A DNA stretch of 56,250 nt. Source: Clostridiales bacterium. GTDB lineage: Bacteria > Bacillota > Clostridia > Lachnospirales > Lachnospiraceae. The notes beneath the pieces are model-generated. The model was not told the DNA's origin. It saw nothing but the letters and a program-made list of their open reading frames with translations, and ran no database searches. Each line of letters opens with the position of its first letter. The first letter of the stretch is position 1. Location of the stretch: NCBI GenBank assembly GCA_018365455.1, contig JAGZJZ010000043.1, forward strand, positions 1-56,250. Direction: 5' to 3'. A program made the translations under genes and the position numbers. Shown in pieces: positions 17,773 to 24,634 of this stretch.

Positions 17773-18606
17773 GTGTCTGAAAAACGTACAATACGGTATG
17801 ACCGTGATTTAAATCTGGAAGCTTATCATTTCAAGGGAATCATGCAGAAGTTTCCAAACCATTTCCATGAACATTATGTAATCGGCTTTATTGAAAAAGG
17901 AAGCCGCCGCCTGACCTGTAAAAACAGGGAATATAATATCGAGACCGGAGACATCATCCTTTTGAACCCACTTGAAAACCATATCTGTGAGCAAATTGAT
18001 GACGGTGTACTGGATTTTCGCTGCATTAATATTCAGCCGGATGCAATGCAAAAAGCTGCTTTTGAAATCACCGGCAGGGATTCTCTTCCGCATTTTGGAG
18101 TTAATGTAGTTTACCGCAGTGACCATGTTAAACCCTTGCACAAACTTCACCGGATTATTATGGAACAACAGCCGGATTTTGAAAAAGAAGAACTTTTCTT
18201 CTTTTTATTAGAACAGCTCATTGAGCTGTATGGAGAACCTTTTCATAAACAGCCGCCAAATAAGAACAGTCCCGCTATACAGTCTGTCTTTGATTACATA
18301 GGAGAACATTATGCGGAACACATCCGCCTGGATGAACTGGCAAGCCTTGCAGGTATGAATAAATATACGTTACTGCGTGCCTTTACCAGGCTCAGAGGAA
18401 TTACGCCATATCGTTATCTGGAAACAGTCCGGGTGAATGAAGCCAAGAAATTACTGGAACAAGGCATAGAACCCATTGAAGCAGCCATGCAGACGGGGTT
18501 TGTGGACCAAAGTCACTTTTCAAATTTTTTCAAAGACTTCATCGGGCTCACTCCAAAACAATATCAAAATATATTTAAGGATAATCCCAGAGCGAACAGT
18601 TTCTGA
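17773..18606 (+). CDS. AraC-family transcriptional regulator (cupin sensor plus HTH)
   Basis: 277 aa, GTG start at 17773 with AAAGGAGG 8 bases upstream. The N-terminal half (about residues 10-90) is an AraC-type cupin, with FPNHFHEHYVIGFI and GDIILLNPLENH. The C-terminal 100 residues carry two helix-turn-helix motifs (LDELASLAGMNKYTLLRAF and EAAMQTGFVDQSHFSNFFK). It probably binds a small ligand and activates the DMT transporter 17 bases downstream; this regulator plus exporter pairing is common. The tandem repeats at 17681-17706 suggest autoregulation. Ligand unknown. Confidence 0.9.
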   Translation: MSEKRTIRYDRDLNLEAYHFKGIMQKFPNHFHEHYVIGFIEKGSRRLTCKNREYNIETGDIILLNPLENHICEQIDDGVLDFRCINIQPDAMQKAAFEITGRDSLPHFGVNVVYRSDHVKPLHKLHRIIMEQQPDFEKEELFFFLLEQLIELYGEPFHKQPPNKNSPAIQSVFDYIGEHYAEHIRLDELASLAGMNKYTLLRAFTRLRGITPYRYLETVRVNEAKKLLEQGIEPIEAAMQTGFVDQSHFSNFFKDFIGLTPKQYQNIFKDNPRANSF

Positions 18607-18623
18607 ACCTGGAAAGGAATATT

Positions 18624-19550
18624 ATGAATCAAAATAAAAATATCACCGGTCATCTCGCAGCAGTGCTTACTATACTGATCTGGGGAACCACCTTTATTTC
18701 CACAAAAGTACTCCTAAAGGCATTTACTCCCATTGAAATTCTATTCTTTCGGTTCAGCATTGGATTTCTTGCCCTGTTTCTAATTTCTCCAAAGCGTTTT
18801 TGCCCCCGTGAAAAGAAACAGGAATGGCTGTTCGCCGGAGCAGGATTATGCGGTGTAACACTATATTTTCTTTTGGAAAATATTGCACTTACCTATACAC
18901 AGGCATCTAACGTGGGGGTAATCATTTCCATCGCACCTTTCTTCACTGCCCTATTTTCACATTGGTTTTTGAAAGGCGAATCTCTGAAACCCAATTTCTT
19001 TATTGGTTTCTTAGCCGCCATCAGCGGCATTTTTCTGATCAGTTTCAACGGCAGTTCAAACCTGCAATTGAATCCTGCCGGAGACATACTGGCTATACTT
19101 GCCGCATTTGTATGGGCAGCCTACTCCATCCTGACAAAAAAAATCAGTGCATTTGGCTACGGCACCGTGCAGACCACCAGAAGGATTTTCTTTTATGGCA
19201 TTCTGTTTATGGTTCCCGCCCTGTTTATCTTTCCATTCCGCCTGGGACTGGATCGTTTTACCCAGCCGGTTCACCTGTTTAACATCTTATTCCTTGGGCT
19301 TGGTGCCTCTGCACTCTGCTTTGTAACATGGAATTTTGCAGTTAAAATACTGGGCGCCGTAAATACCAGCATCTATATCTATATGGTTCCTGTAATCACT
19401 GTTGTCACTTCCGTAATCGTCCTTCAGGAAAAAATTACAGGCATGGCACTTGTCGGTACACTGCTTACATTAGCGGGACTTCTGATCTCTGAAAGTAAGA
19501 TTTCTTTTCGAGACAGAAAAAAACAGGATAAATTATCCGATTCTCTGTAA
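18624..19550 (+). CDS. EamA-family (DMT superfamily) transporter
   Basis: 308 aa, about ten membrane spans in two repeats of five, the usual layout and length of EamA/RhaT-type transporters. It begins with HLAAVLTILIWGTTFISTK, the typical first helix with the WG-FI motif. It starts 17 bases after the AraC regulator and has AAAGGAA upstream, so the two form an operon. Members export amino acids, metabolites or drugs; nothing here fixes the substrate. A bidirectional terminator follows at 19590-19632. Confidence 0.9.
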   Translation: MNQNKNITGHLAAVLTILIWGTTFISTKVLLKAFTPIEILFFRFSIGFLALFLISPKRFCPREKKQEWLFAGAGLCGVTLYFLLENIALTYTQASNVGVIISIAPFFTALFSHWFLKGESLKPNFFIGFLAAISGIFLISFNGSSNLQLNPAGDILAILAAFVWAAYSILTKKISAFGYGTVQTTRRIFFYGILFMVPALFIFPFRLGLDRFTQPVHLFNILFLGLGASALCFVTWNFAVKILGAVNTSIYIYMVPVITVVTSVIVLQEKITGMALVGTLLTLAGLLISESKISFRDRKKQDKLSDSL

Positions 19551-19589
19551 TACCATCCATATGGTGAATTGTTGGACTATTTATAAATG

Positions 19590-19632
19590 AAAAAGATCCG
19601 GCTTGCACAAAATGCAAATCCAGATCTTTTTT
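19590..19632. terminator. Terminator between convergent genes
   Basis: AAAAAGATCCGG pairs with CCAGATCTTTTTT around a small inner TGC/GCA stem. The T-run serves the transporter on the plus strand and the A-run serves the ATC-hydrolase-type gene on the minus strand. Two more hairpins (19691-19718 and 19727-19757) lie just past the latter's stop. Confidence 0.75.
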
Positions 19633-19758
19633 CAGGAAAGACACCTTCTAAAAGCATTGGGGAAATAACAAAATCATACTTATACCTCCTGAATAGCGCA
19701 AACTGGCTTGTGCTATTCCTTAATAAGTAGTTTGAAACGCTTTTTGTTCCAAACTTTA

Positions 19759-20253
19759 CTATTTATGATAATACAATCTGCACACCTCATCCCCCTTGGC
19801 AATACTTTTTAATAAATTTAATTTTCCCCCATAAGCTTCCCCGATCCCATGATCACCGCACATGGCTATGTCACATAAATCGGCAATCTCTTTATCGGTA
19901 CACCCAGCCTTCTGCCAGGCTTTCACAAGGGGACAGTAATGAAAATCAATTGCCAGAACCTGATCGGTGCTTTTTCGGATCTTCATCTCAAATACCCACT
20001 GTGCCGGTTTGGTAAACAGCGTTTTCCTCAAACCAGTCAAACTGTCTGTGCCGCCTGTCTTAATTAATTCTTTTCCCTGCGCTAATCCGCACCTTTTAAT
20101 TGCTGCACTTCCAAAATCCTTCCACTCCAGTCCACGCTTCCCGCCTTCATCACAAAGCAGATACAGCCACAATGCTCTTTGCTCCAACTGCCCTCTTACT
20201 GCCTGTATAATTGGATTTTTAATAGATGGCTCGTTCTTTACAATGCTTTTCAT
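19759..20253 (-). CDS. L-2-amino-thiazoline-4-carboxylic acid hydrolase family protein
   Basis: 164 aa. The C-terminal half matches the ATC-hydrolase family pattern: FHYCPLVKAW, then a Cys-containing ADLCDIAMCGDHGIG segment, then GDEVCRLYY at the end. Named members open the thiazoline ring on the route to L-cysteine, but most clostridial members are uncharacterised, so the reaction is uncertain. The gene stands alone on the minus strand, starting at 20253 with AGGAGGAAG upstream. Confidence 0.75.
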   Translation of the reverse strand: MKSIVKNEPSIKNPIIQAVRGQLEQRALWLYLLCDEGGKRGLEWKDFGSAAIKRCGLAQGKELIKTGGTDSLTGLRKTLFTKPAQWVFEMKIRKSTDQVLAIDFHYCPLVKAWQKAGCTDKEIADLCDIAMCGDHGIGEAYGGKLNLLKSIAKGDEVCRLYYHK

Positions 20254-20337
20254 TTTGAATACTTCCTCCTCTTTTCTGATTTGATAGCACAGTTACTTTT
20301 CATTAATCTTAACACACTCAGCCAGGATTAAAAATCA

Positions 20338-20412
20338 TTAATTTGAAAAAAGAAGCCTCTCCATATCCTGCGGAACAGATGCAGCCTCTGTAACAGGTCT
20401 TTTTCTTAACAT
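20338..20412 (-). CDS. Possible 24-aa small ORF, unknown
   Basis: The ATG at 20412 follows GAAGGGAGAA. The product begins MLRKRPVTEAASVPQD and stops at 20338. Support is only the ribosome site and intergenic position; no family is recognised. It may be a remnant or noise. Confidence 0.2.
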   Translation of the reverse strand: MLRKRPVTEAASVPQDMERLLFSN

Positions 20413-20655
20413 AAGTTCTCCCTTCTCCATTGGACAACACAAAGTTAATGATTGCTAAATCCTGTTTTTCTAGTGCTCCACACACCTCCCGACTCACTTA
20501 TTTTTTCTAAAATAATGCAAAATATAATGATAAGTTATTTGTACAACCAAACTGTTTCATTATTTACATTATTCTATTTTAAATATTAGTTAGTATTATT
20601 CCAACATCAGATATGTTTCCATGTTCTTTTTAGACAATTATATTTTTACACGCAA

Positions 20656-20695
20656 AAATGCCAGAGACCTGTTCATGCCCCAGTCTCTGGCATTT
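20656..20695 (-). terminator. Terminator of the Spo0E-like gene
   Basis: AAATGCCAGAGAC and GTCTCTGGCATTT form a perfect 13-bp stem with a 14-base loop; read on the minus strand it is followed by TTTTTGCG. Confidence 0.85.
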
Positions 20696-20762
20696 ATCAT
20701 AAAAACAAATTCTCAATTTACGCAATGTTATCATCATTCAGATACTATTTCCCGTTGTTTAC

Positions 20763-20963
20763 TCAATACGTAGTATGCTGTTCCATACATTCCTTTATCT
20801 CAGCAAACCGATTCATATGCCCATCTACTTTTCTGCTGGCCTCTAAAATTTCGTCTGACGTTAGATTACGTCCTTCTTCAATCAGCCGCTCCAGCTTTTT
20901 ACAATCTGCTTCCATTGCGTACTTGTACCAATTCTTTTGAATATTCTGTAACCATCTCTTCAT
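20763..20963 (-). CDS. Spo0E-like sporulation regulatory (aspartyl-phosphate phosphatase) protein
   Basis: 66 aa, ATG at 20963 after AAAGGAGAT. The pattern LERLIEEGRNLTSDEILEAS followed by RKVDGHMNRF fits the Spo0E family: two helices with a conserved S-x-x-(L/V)-D signature (here SRKVD). Family members dephosphorylate Spo0A~P and delay sporulation; clostridial paralogues vary in target. Length is typical. Upstream are two exact Spo0A boxes (21034-21050) over the -35 region, suggesting a feedback loop. It has its own promoter and terminator. Confidence 0.75.
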   Translation of the reverse strand: MKRWLQNIQKNWYKYAMEADCKKLERLIEEGRNLTSDEILEASRKVDGHMNRFAEIKECMEQHTTY

Positions 20964-21015
20964 ACGTTTATCTCCTTTGTGATTCTAATAGTGTGTGAGT
21001 AGTTCTAATAGAGTT

Positions 21016-21050
21016 AGTATAACACATCTGGTATGTCGAAGTCTGTCGAA
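21016..21050 (-). promoter_or_regulatory. Promoter with tandem Spo0A boxes for the Spo0E-like gene
   Basis: TGTCGAA occurs exactly twice (21034-21040 and 21044-21050), 10 bases apart, one helical turn. This is the known 0A-box consensus. On the minus strand an extended -10, TGTTATACT, ends at 21016, and the boxes cover the position of the -35, which itself is poor. That is how Spo0A-activated sigma-A promoters such as spoIIG are built. Two TTCTAATAG repeats (20983-20991, 21003-21011) lie downstream in the leader. Confidence 0.7.
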
Positions 21051-21094
21051 ACAGGTGCGAAATTCATATTTTTTTCTATTATTTTGTAAAAAAA

Positions 21095-21134
21095 AGCAGC
21101 AGACAAAACCATATCTTTGGTTTTATCTGCTGCT
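21095..21134 (-). terminator. Terminator downstream of the Xre regulator
   Basis: AGCAGCAGA-c-AAAACCA pairs with TGGTTTT-at-CTGCTGCT; on the minus strand it is followed by a run of eight T. Confidence 0.85.
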
Positions 21135-21183
21135 TGCTAACATCCTATTCTTTTTTATTTCTCATCATCGAACAAGTAAGGTT

Positions 21184-21504
21184 TTACTGCTTTGCGTCCT
21201 TTACCAGAACCTCAATTACATGGAAGATTCTATCCTGCTCTTTTGGCTCCAGTTCTTTCATGATATCTACAAAAGCGGAAGCTTTGATTTCTGCACCTCT
21301 GTCTAAAACATCTGCTAACAGCATGTCTGAGGTCACCTCCAGCGCATTTGCTATCCGTACAAAAGTTTCCAGACGCGGTACTTTTACGCCTCGTTCAATG
21401 GCGCTCATGTAGCTGCTGCTAAGCCCTGTCCTTTCTGCCAGTTCTTCCTGCTTCATGCCTCTTTCTTCTCTGCACCTTTGTATTCTTTTTCCAATTCGAT
21501 TCAT
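21184..21504 (-). CDS. Xre-family helix-turn-helix regulator
   Basis: 106 aa. The N-terminal 65 residues form a Cro/C1-type HTH (KRIQRCREERGMKQEELAER, then TGLSSSYMSAIERG), followed by a short helical tail ending in VLVKDAKQ. A single-gene unit on the minus strand, 123 bases downstream of trxB, with its own terminator. The target is unknown; it could be a transition-state or stress regulator of the SinR/ImmR kind. No phage or ICE genes are near. Confidence 0.85.
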   Translation of the reverse strand: MNRIGKRIQRCREERGMKQEELAERTGLSSSYMSAIERGVKVPRLETFVRIANALEVTSDMLLADVLDRGAEIKASAFVDIMKELEPKEQDRIFHVIEVLVKDAKQ

Positions 21505-21627
21505 TATACCTGCCTCATTTGTAATATAGTATTCGATATTCCCGAAAAGTCCTTGATTTTAAAAGGATAATCCCTTTCTTGGATATATTCATATTATATA
21601 CCGGATGTACAAATTTGACAAGAAACT

Positions 21628-22557
21628 CTATTCAGAAAGCATATCAATATATTCTTCTGCAAATTTAGAAGCCACAGCTCCATCCGCCGTTGCTGTTACG
21701 ATCTGCCGGAGGGGTTTCGTCCTTACGTCACCTACCGCAAATACACCCGGCAGATTTGTTTTTGTGGTCTCATCAGCCACAATGTATCCGCCTTCATCCA
21801 GCTCAAGCTGACCTTTAAACAAGTCTGTATTGGGAATTCTTCCTATCGCAACAAATACACCGTCACATGCGACTTTGATGGTATCTCCACTTTCGATGTC
21901 TTCTGTCACTACACCGGTCACCTTTTTATCGTGAAGGATTTCCTTTACCTTAGCATTCCAGATAAATTCAATGTTTAAACTCTGTTGCAAAGCTGACATA
22001 TAACTTTTGGATGCTCTTAACCGGTCTCTGCGGTGAACAAGATAGACTTTGTTACAGATCTTAGATAAAAACAGTGCATCCGCAACAGCAGTATTGCCTC
22101 CGCCAACTACCACAACTGTTTTATTGCGGTAGAACATTCCATCACAGGTAGCGCAATATGCGACGCCCCTGCCCTTTAGTTTCTGTTCCTCTTCCAGTCC
22201 CATTTCCCGGGGATTTGCTCCCGTTGCCAGAATAACTGTCCTGGCGAAGTAATCTCCATCACTGGTATGGATTACTTTTGGATGTGCACTTAAATCCACG
22301 GATTCCACTTCTGCAAATAAGGAATCCACCCCAAAGCGTTCTGCCCCCTGGCGCATCTTTTCTCCCAGTTCAAATCCATTTACACCTTCTTCAAACCCCG
22401 GATAATTATCTACCTGGCTGGTTGTCGCCATCTGCCCGCCCGCGGAAAGCTTCTCTATTACCACAGTCTTCAAATTTGCTCTCGCACTGTATAAAGCCGC
22501 TGTATATCCACCCGGTCCGCCGCCAATAATAATCACATCTGATATCTTCTGTTCCAT
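21628..22557 (-). CDS. trxB: Thioredoxin-disulfide reductase
   Basis: 309 aa, full length. FAD-binding GGGPGGYTAALYSAR at the N-terminus, redox pair CATC at residues 135-138, NADPH-binding GGGNTAVADALFLS and HRRDRLRAS (the two-Arg motif of NADPH-dependent enzymes), then the second FAD motif GVFAVGDVRTK. It reduces thioredoxin using NADPH. It lies 16 bases after trxA and is last in the DUF6132-like gene-trxA-trxB unit. Confidence 0.97.
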   Translation of the reverse strand: MEQKISDVIIIGGGPGGYTAALYSARANLKTVVIEKLSAGGQMATTSQVDNYPGFEEGVNGFELGEKMRQGAERFGVDSLFAEVESVDLSAHPKVIHTSDGDYFARTVILATGANPREMGLEEEQKLKGRGVAYCATCDGMFYRNKTVVVVGGGNTAVADALFLSKICNKVYLVHRRDRLRASKSYMSALQQSLNIEFIWNAKVKEILHDKKVTGVVTEDIESGDTIKVACDGVFVAIGRIPNTDLFKGQLELDEGGYIVADETTKTNLPGVFAVGDVRTKPLRQIVTATADGAVASKFAEEYIDMLSE

Positions 22558-22573
22558 GACGTTTTCTCCTCTC

Positions 22574-22906
22574 CTACTCTCCCGTAATTCCCAGTTCCTG
22601 CATCCAGCCTACTATCTGAGACTTTGCGGTGGGTGCTACCAGGGGTTCGCCAACTGCTTTTCCATTTTGAAACGCAATCAGGGTCGGAATGGTCATAACG
22701 TCAAACTGCTCTGCCAGATCCGGTTCATCATCAATATTAATCTTGCCTACTTTGATGTCATCTTGATAAGTTTCGGCTATCTGATCTACCGACGGTGCTA
22801 TCCTGATGCAATAACCGCACCATGGCGCCCAGAAATCCACTACGGTAATCTTGCTTTCTTCTATTTCTCTATTAAAGTTTTCCTTTGTTAACAATGTTCC
22901 TGCCAT
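22574..22906 (-). CDS. trxA: Thioredoxin with a WCGYC active site
   Basis: 110 aa, ATG at 22906 after GGAGGAAAT. The thioredoxin fold is complete with active site PWCGYC (Cys30, Cys33) and the cis-Pro segment TIPTLIAFQNGK. The usual WCGPC is changed to WCGYC. A substitution at that Pro normally makes the protein less reducing (family knowledge), so this may be a specialised partner of the adjacent trxB. The leader contains four 12-bp tandem repeats. Confidence 0.95.
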   Translation of the reverse strand: MAGTLLTKENFNREIEESKITVVDFWAPWCGYCIRIAPSVDQIAETYQDDIKVGKINIDDEPDLAEQFDVMTIPTLIAFQNGKAVGEPLVAPTAKSQIVGWMQELGITGE

Positions 22907-22930
22907 TTGTATTTCCTCCGTTTTCTGTTT

Positions 22931-22978
22931 TATCTGATGTTATATCTGATGTTTCATCTGATGTTTCATCTGATGTTT
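22931..22978. repeat. Four 12-bp tandem repeats upstream of trxA
   Basis: Units TATCTGATGTTA, TATCTGATGTTT, CATCTGATGTTT and CATCTGATGTTT are contiguous. They lie 24 bases upstream of the trxA start, between the DUF6132-like gene and trxA. Confidence 0.85.
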
Positions 22979-23064
22979 TATCTCTTTTTATTTGTAAATT
23001 GCTTATTCTTATTTCATTTTTGTTACCACTTTCCTGTACTTGCTATTAGTTATGCAAGTTTCAT

Positions 23065-23316
23065 TTATTTCCTGTCATCCTCAATTGTATGCTCAACAGG
23101 CTTTTTCTCCTTTGATGCCGGTTCCCAGAATCCTACTGCCAGAATCAATCCAATGATTCCTCCAAAGACCATACTCTTGGCAGGGTCTGAAGTTATGGCA
23201 CAGGTTCCGCTGATACACCCAATCTGCCAGTAATATAAGTATCCGGCAGCTATGCCTCCTGCTATAAAAATGAGAGGTTTTATAAATCTTTTCTTTGATT
23301 TCCTTTGAACACCCAT
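23065..23316 (-). CDS. DUF6132-like small membrane protein of a thioredoxin operon
   Basis: 83 aa, ATG at 23316 after AGGAGGCAACT. It has two membrane spans (about residues 12-28 and 47-64). Between them is the signature YYWQIGCISGTCAITSDP with two Cys in GC-x3-TC spacing, as in the DUF6132 family (recognition from memory). It is first in the unit with trxA and trxB; the paired Cys and context suggest a membrane redox partner of thioredoxin, an inference. A near-perfect promoter with an overlapping operator lies at 23385-23422. Confidence 0.75.
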   Translation of the reverse strand: MGVQRKSKKRFIKPLIFIAGGIAAGYLYYWQIGCISGTCAITSDPAKSMVFGGIIGLILAVGFWEPASKEKKPVEHTIEDDRK

Positions 23317-23384
23317 AGTTGCCTCCTCTGTCTAATGAGATATATAGATCATAATTTCTTATCTGTAACTTTTTTAGTTTCATT

Positions 23385-23422
23385 TATACTGTAATTATAA
23401 TGGTTACAGTATAGTTTGTCAA
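23385..23422 (-). promoter_or_regulatory. Consensus promoter with overlapping 10-bp dyad operator, DUF6132-trxA-trxB unit
   Basis: On the minus strand TTGACA (23417-23422), 17 bases, TATAAT (23394-23399): both boxes match the sigma-A consensus exactly. TATACTGTAA (23385-23394) and TTACAGTATA (23404-23413) form a perfect 10-bp dyad with a 9-base gap that spans the -10 and part of the spacer. A dimeric repressor bound here would block the promoter. Regulator not identified. Confidence 0.8.
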
Positions 23423-23465
23423 CATCTTTTCTAAAATTTATTTTTTACCTGTTGAAACAAAGAAA

Positions 23466-23562
23466 AAGCCTGCGGTTTTACGTACCGCAGACTCTCGTAA
23501 TTCTATTTTTAAACCAGGGCGCAAATCCTGTTAATGACAAAACCCCGTTACTCATGGCGGGG
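23466..23562 (-). terminator. Two successive terminators after the YtfQ-like lipoprotein gene
   Basis: Read on the minus strand: GCCCCGCC...CGGGG followed by TTTTGTC (hairpin 23543-23562), then AGTCTGCGGT...ACCGCAGGCT followed by TTTTTCTTT (hairpin 23466-23493). They close the kinase/regulator/lipoprotein operon. Confidence 0.8.
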
Positions 23563-23602
23563 CATATTCCCCATCTGCCAGAAAGCAGTTTTTATCCACC
23601 CT

Positions 23603-24604
23603 CTAATATTTCCGGTTGGGAAGTTCCTTTGCCGCTGTCTCTGCAGGATAAATCCCCTCTTCCACATACTGAAGCTTATCTACTGATTCCCCGCTCATAA
23701 TTTTTTTCGCAATTTCTGCCACCCGGGGACCATGCAGAGGATTGCATTCTATGGAAACATTTAATTTTCCTTCGATCATCGCCTCAAATGCTGCTTTGAC
23801 TGCATCAAATGATACAATCACAATATCTTGTCCAGGCTTTTTCCCGATTTCTTCAATGGCTTCCATGGCTCCAAATGCCATATTGTCATTCTGGGCTATC
23901 ACTACATCAATGTCCGGATACTTCTGAAGGCAGTATTCCATTGCTTTTTTGCCCTTTGTCTGGATAAAATCTCCCAGCTGCTCCGACACAATCTCATAGT
24001 TCGTGTATTTTTTGATGGCTTCGTTAAATCCTTTTGTGCGGCCTATTTCGGCAGTGGACCCGATGGTTCCTTTCAATATGGCAATCTGATGCTTGCCGCC
24101 GCTGCCCTCATCACGTGTTTCCATATAATTTACCAGCCAGTCCGCCGCATCTCTGCCCTCTTTTTCAAAATCAGATCCGACCCAGCACGTATACAGGGAA
24201 TCATCCGTGACATTAATCATCCGGTCTACAACAATTACCGGAATGCCTGCATCTCTAGCTTCTTCCAGTACCGTTTCCCATCCGTCTTCTGTAACAGGTG
24301 CAATTACAATGACATCTACTTCCTGGGAGATGAAATCCCGAACCGCTTTTGTCTGATTCTGTTGCTTTTGCTGTGCATCGGATATCAGGAGACGAAAACC
24401 ATTTTCCACACTAAGCGCTTCTTTCATCGATTCCGTATTGGCAATTCTCCAGTCAGATTCCGCCCCGATCTGGGCAAATCCCACTGTTATCAGGTTCTTT
24501 TCTTCCGCAGATATTGTCTCTCTGTGATTCGTTGTCATCGAACACCCTGCCAGGAGCATGCTTGCTATTGTAATACAAAGTATCCATATTTTCTTCTTTT
24601 CCAT
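23603..24604 (-). CDS. YtfQ-like sugar-binding lipoprotein linked to the histidine kinase
   Basis: 333 aa. The lipoprotein signal ends in LLAGC (lipid on Cys20). The mature protein is a type I periplasmic sugar-binding fold, clearly homologous to YtfQ and to the transporter-linked copy at 34002-35159, with IGAESDWRIANTESM, DAQQKQQNQTKA, IVIAPVTEDGW, SLYTCWVGSD and NPLHGPRV in common. E. coli YtfQ binds galactofuranose. This copy sits 30 bases after a response regulator in the kinase operon, not with permeases. It lacks the Ala-rich linker of the other copy. It may deliver sugar to the same importer, or act as the extracytoplasmic sensor for the kinase, as XylFII does for LytS (inference). Confidence 0.88.
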   Translation of the reverse strand: MEKKKIWILCITIASMLLAGCSMTTNHRETISAEEKNLITVGFAQIGAESDWRIANTESMKEALSVENGFRLLISDAQQKQQNQTKAVRDFISQEVDVIVIAPVTEDGWETVLEEARDAGIPVIVVDRMINVTDDSLYTCWVGSDFEKEGRDAADWLVNYMETRDEGSGGKHQIAILKGTIGSTAEIGRTKGFNEAIKKYTNYEIVSEQLGDFIQTKGKKAMEYCLQKYPDIDVVIAQNDNMAFGAMEAIEEIGKKPGQDIVIVSFDAVKAAFEAMIEGKLNVSIECNPLHGPRVAEIAKKIMSGESVDKLQYVEEGIYPAETAAKELPNRKY

Positions 24605-24634
24605 TTTCCTACCGATCCTATTTTACAACTCTGT

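Larger units (their letters stand above)
20254..20762. other. AT-rich gap between the ATC-hydrolase-type gene and the Spo0E-like gene
   Basis: The 509-bp stretch contains a possible 24-codon ORF (20338-20412) and the terminator of the Spo0E-like gene (20656-20695). The rest (about 20440-20650) is AT-rich with no supported gene or structure. Confidence 0.5.

Noticed and set aside
19727..19757. Catabolite-repression (cre) site around TTTGAAACGCTTTTTG
   Set aside because: The spacing around CG does not fit the cre consensus, and the bases are explained by a hairpin after the stop codon.
22931..22978. CRISPR-like array
   Set aside because: Units are 12 bp, contiguous and without spacers; no cas genes nearby.
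22907..23233. Plus-strand frame rich in Phe, Leu and Met repeats
   Set aside because: The apparent protein repeat is only the 12-bp DNA tandem repeat translated in the wrong direction, antisense to the DUF6132-like gene.
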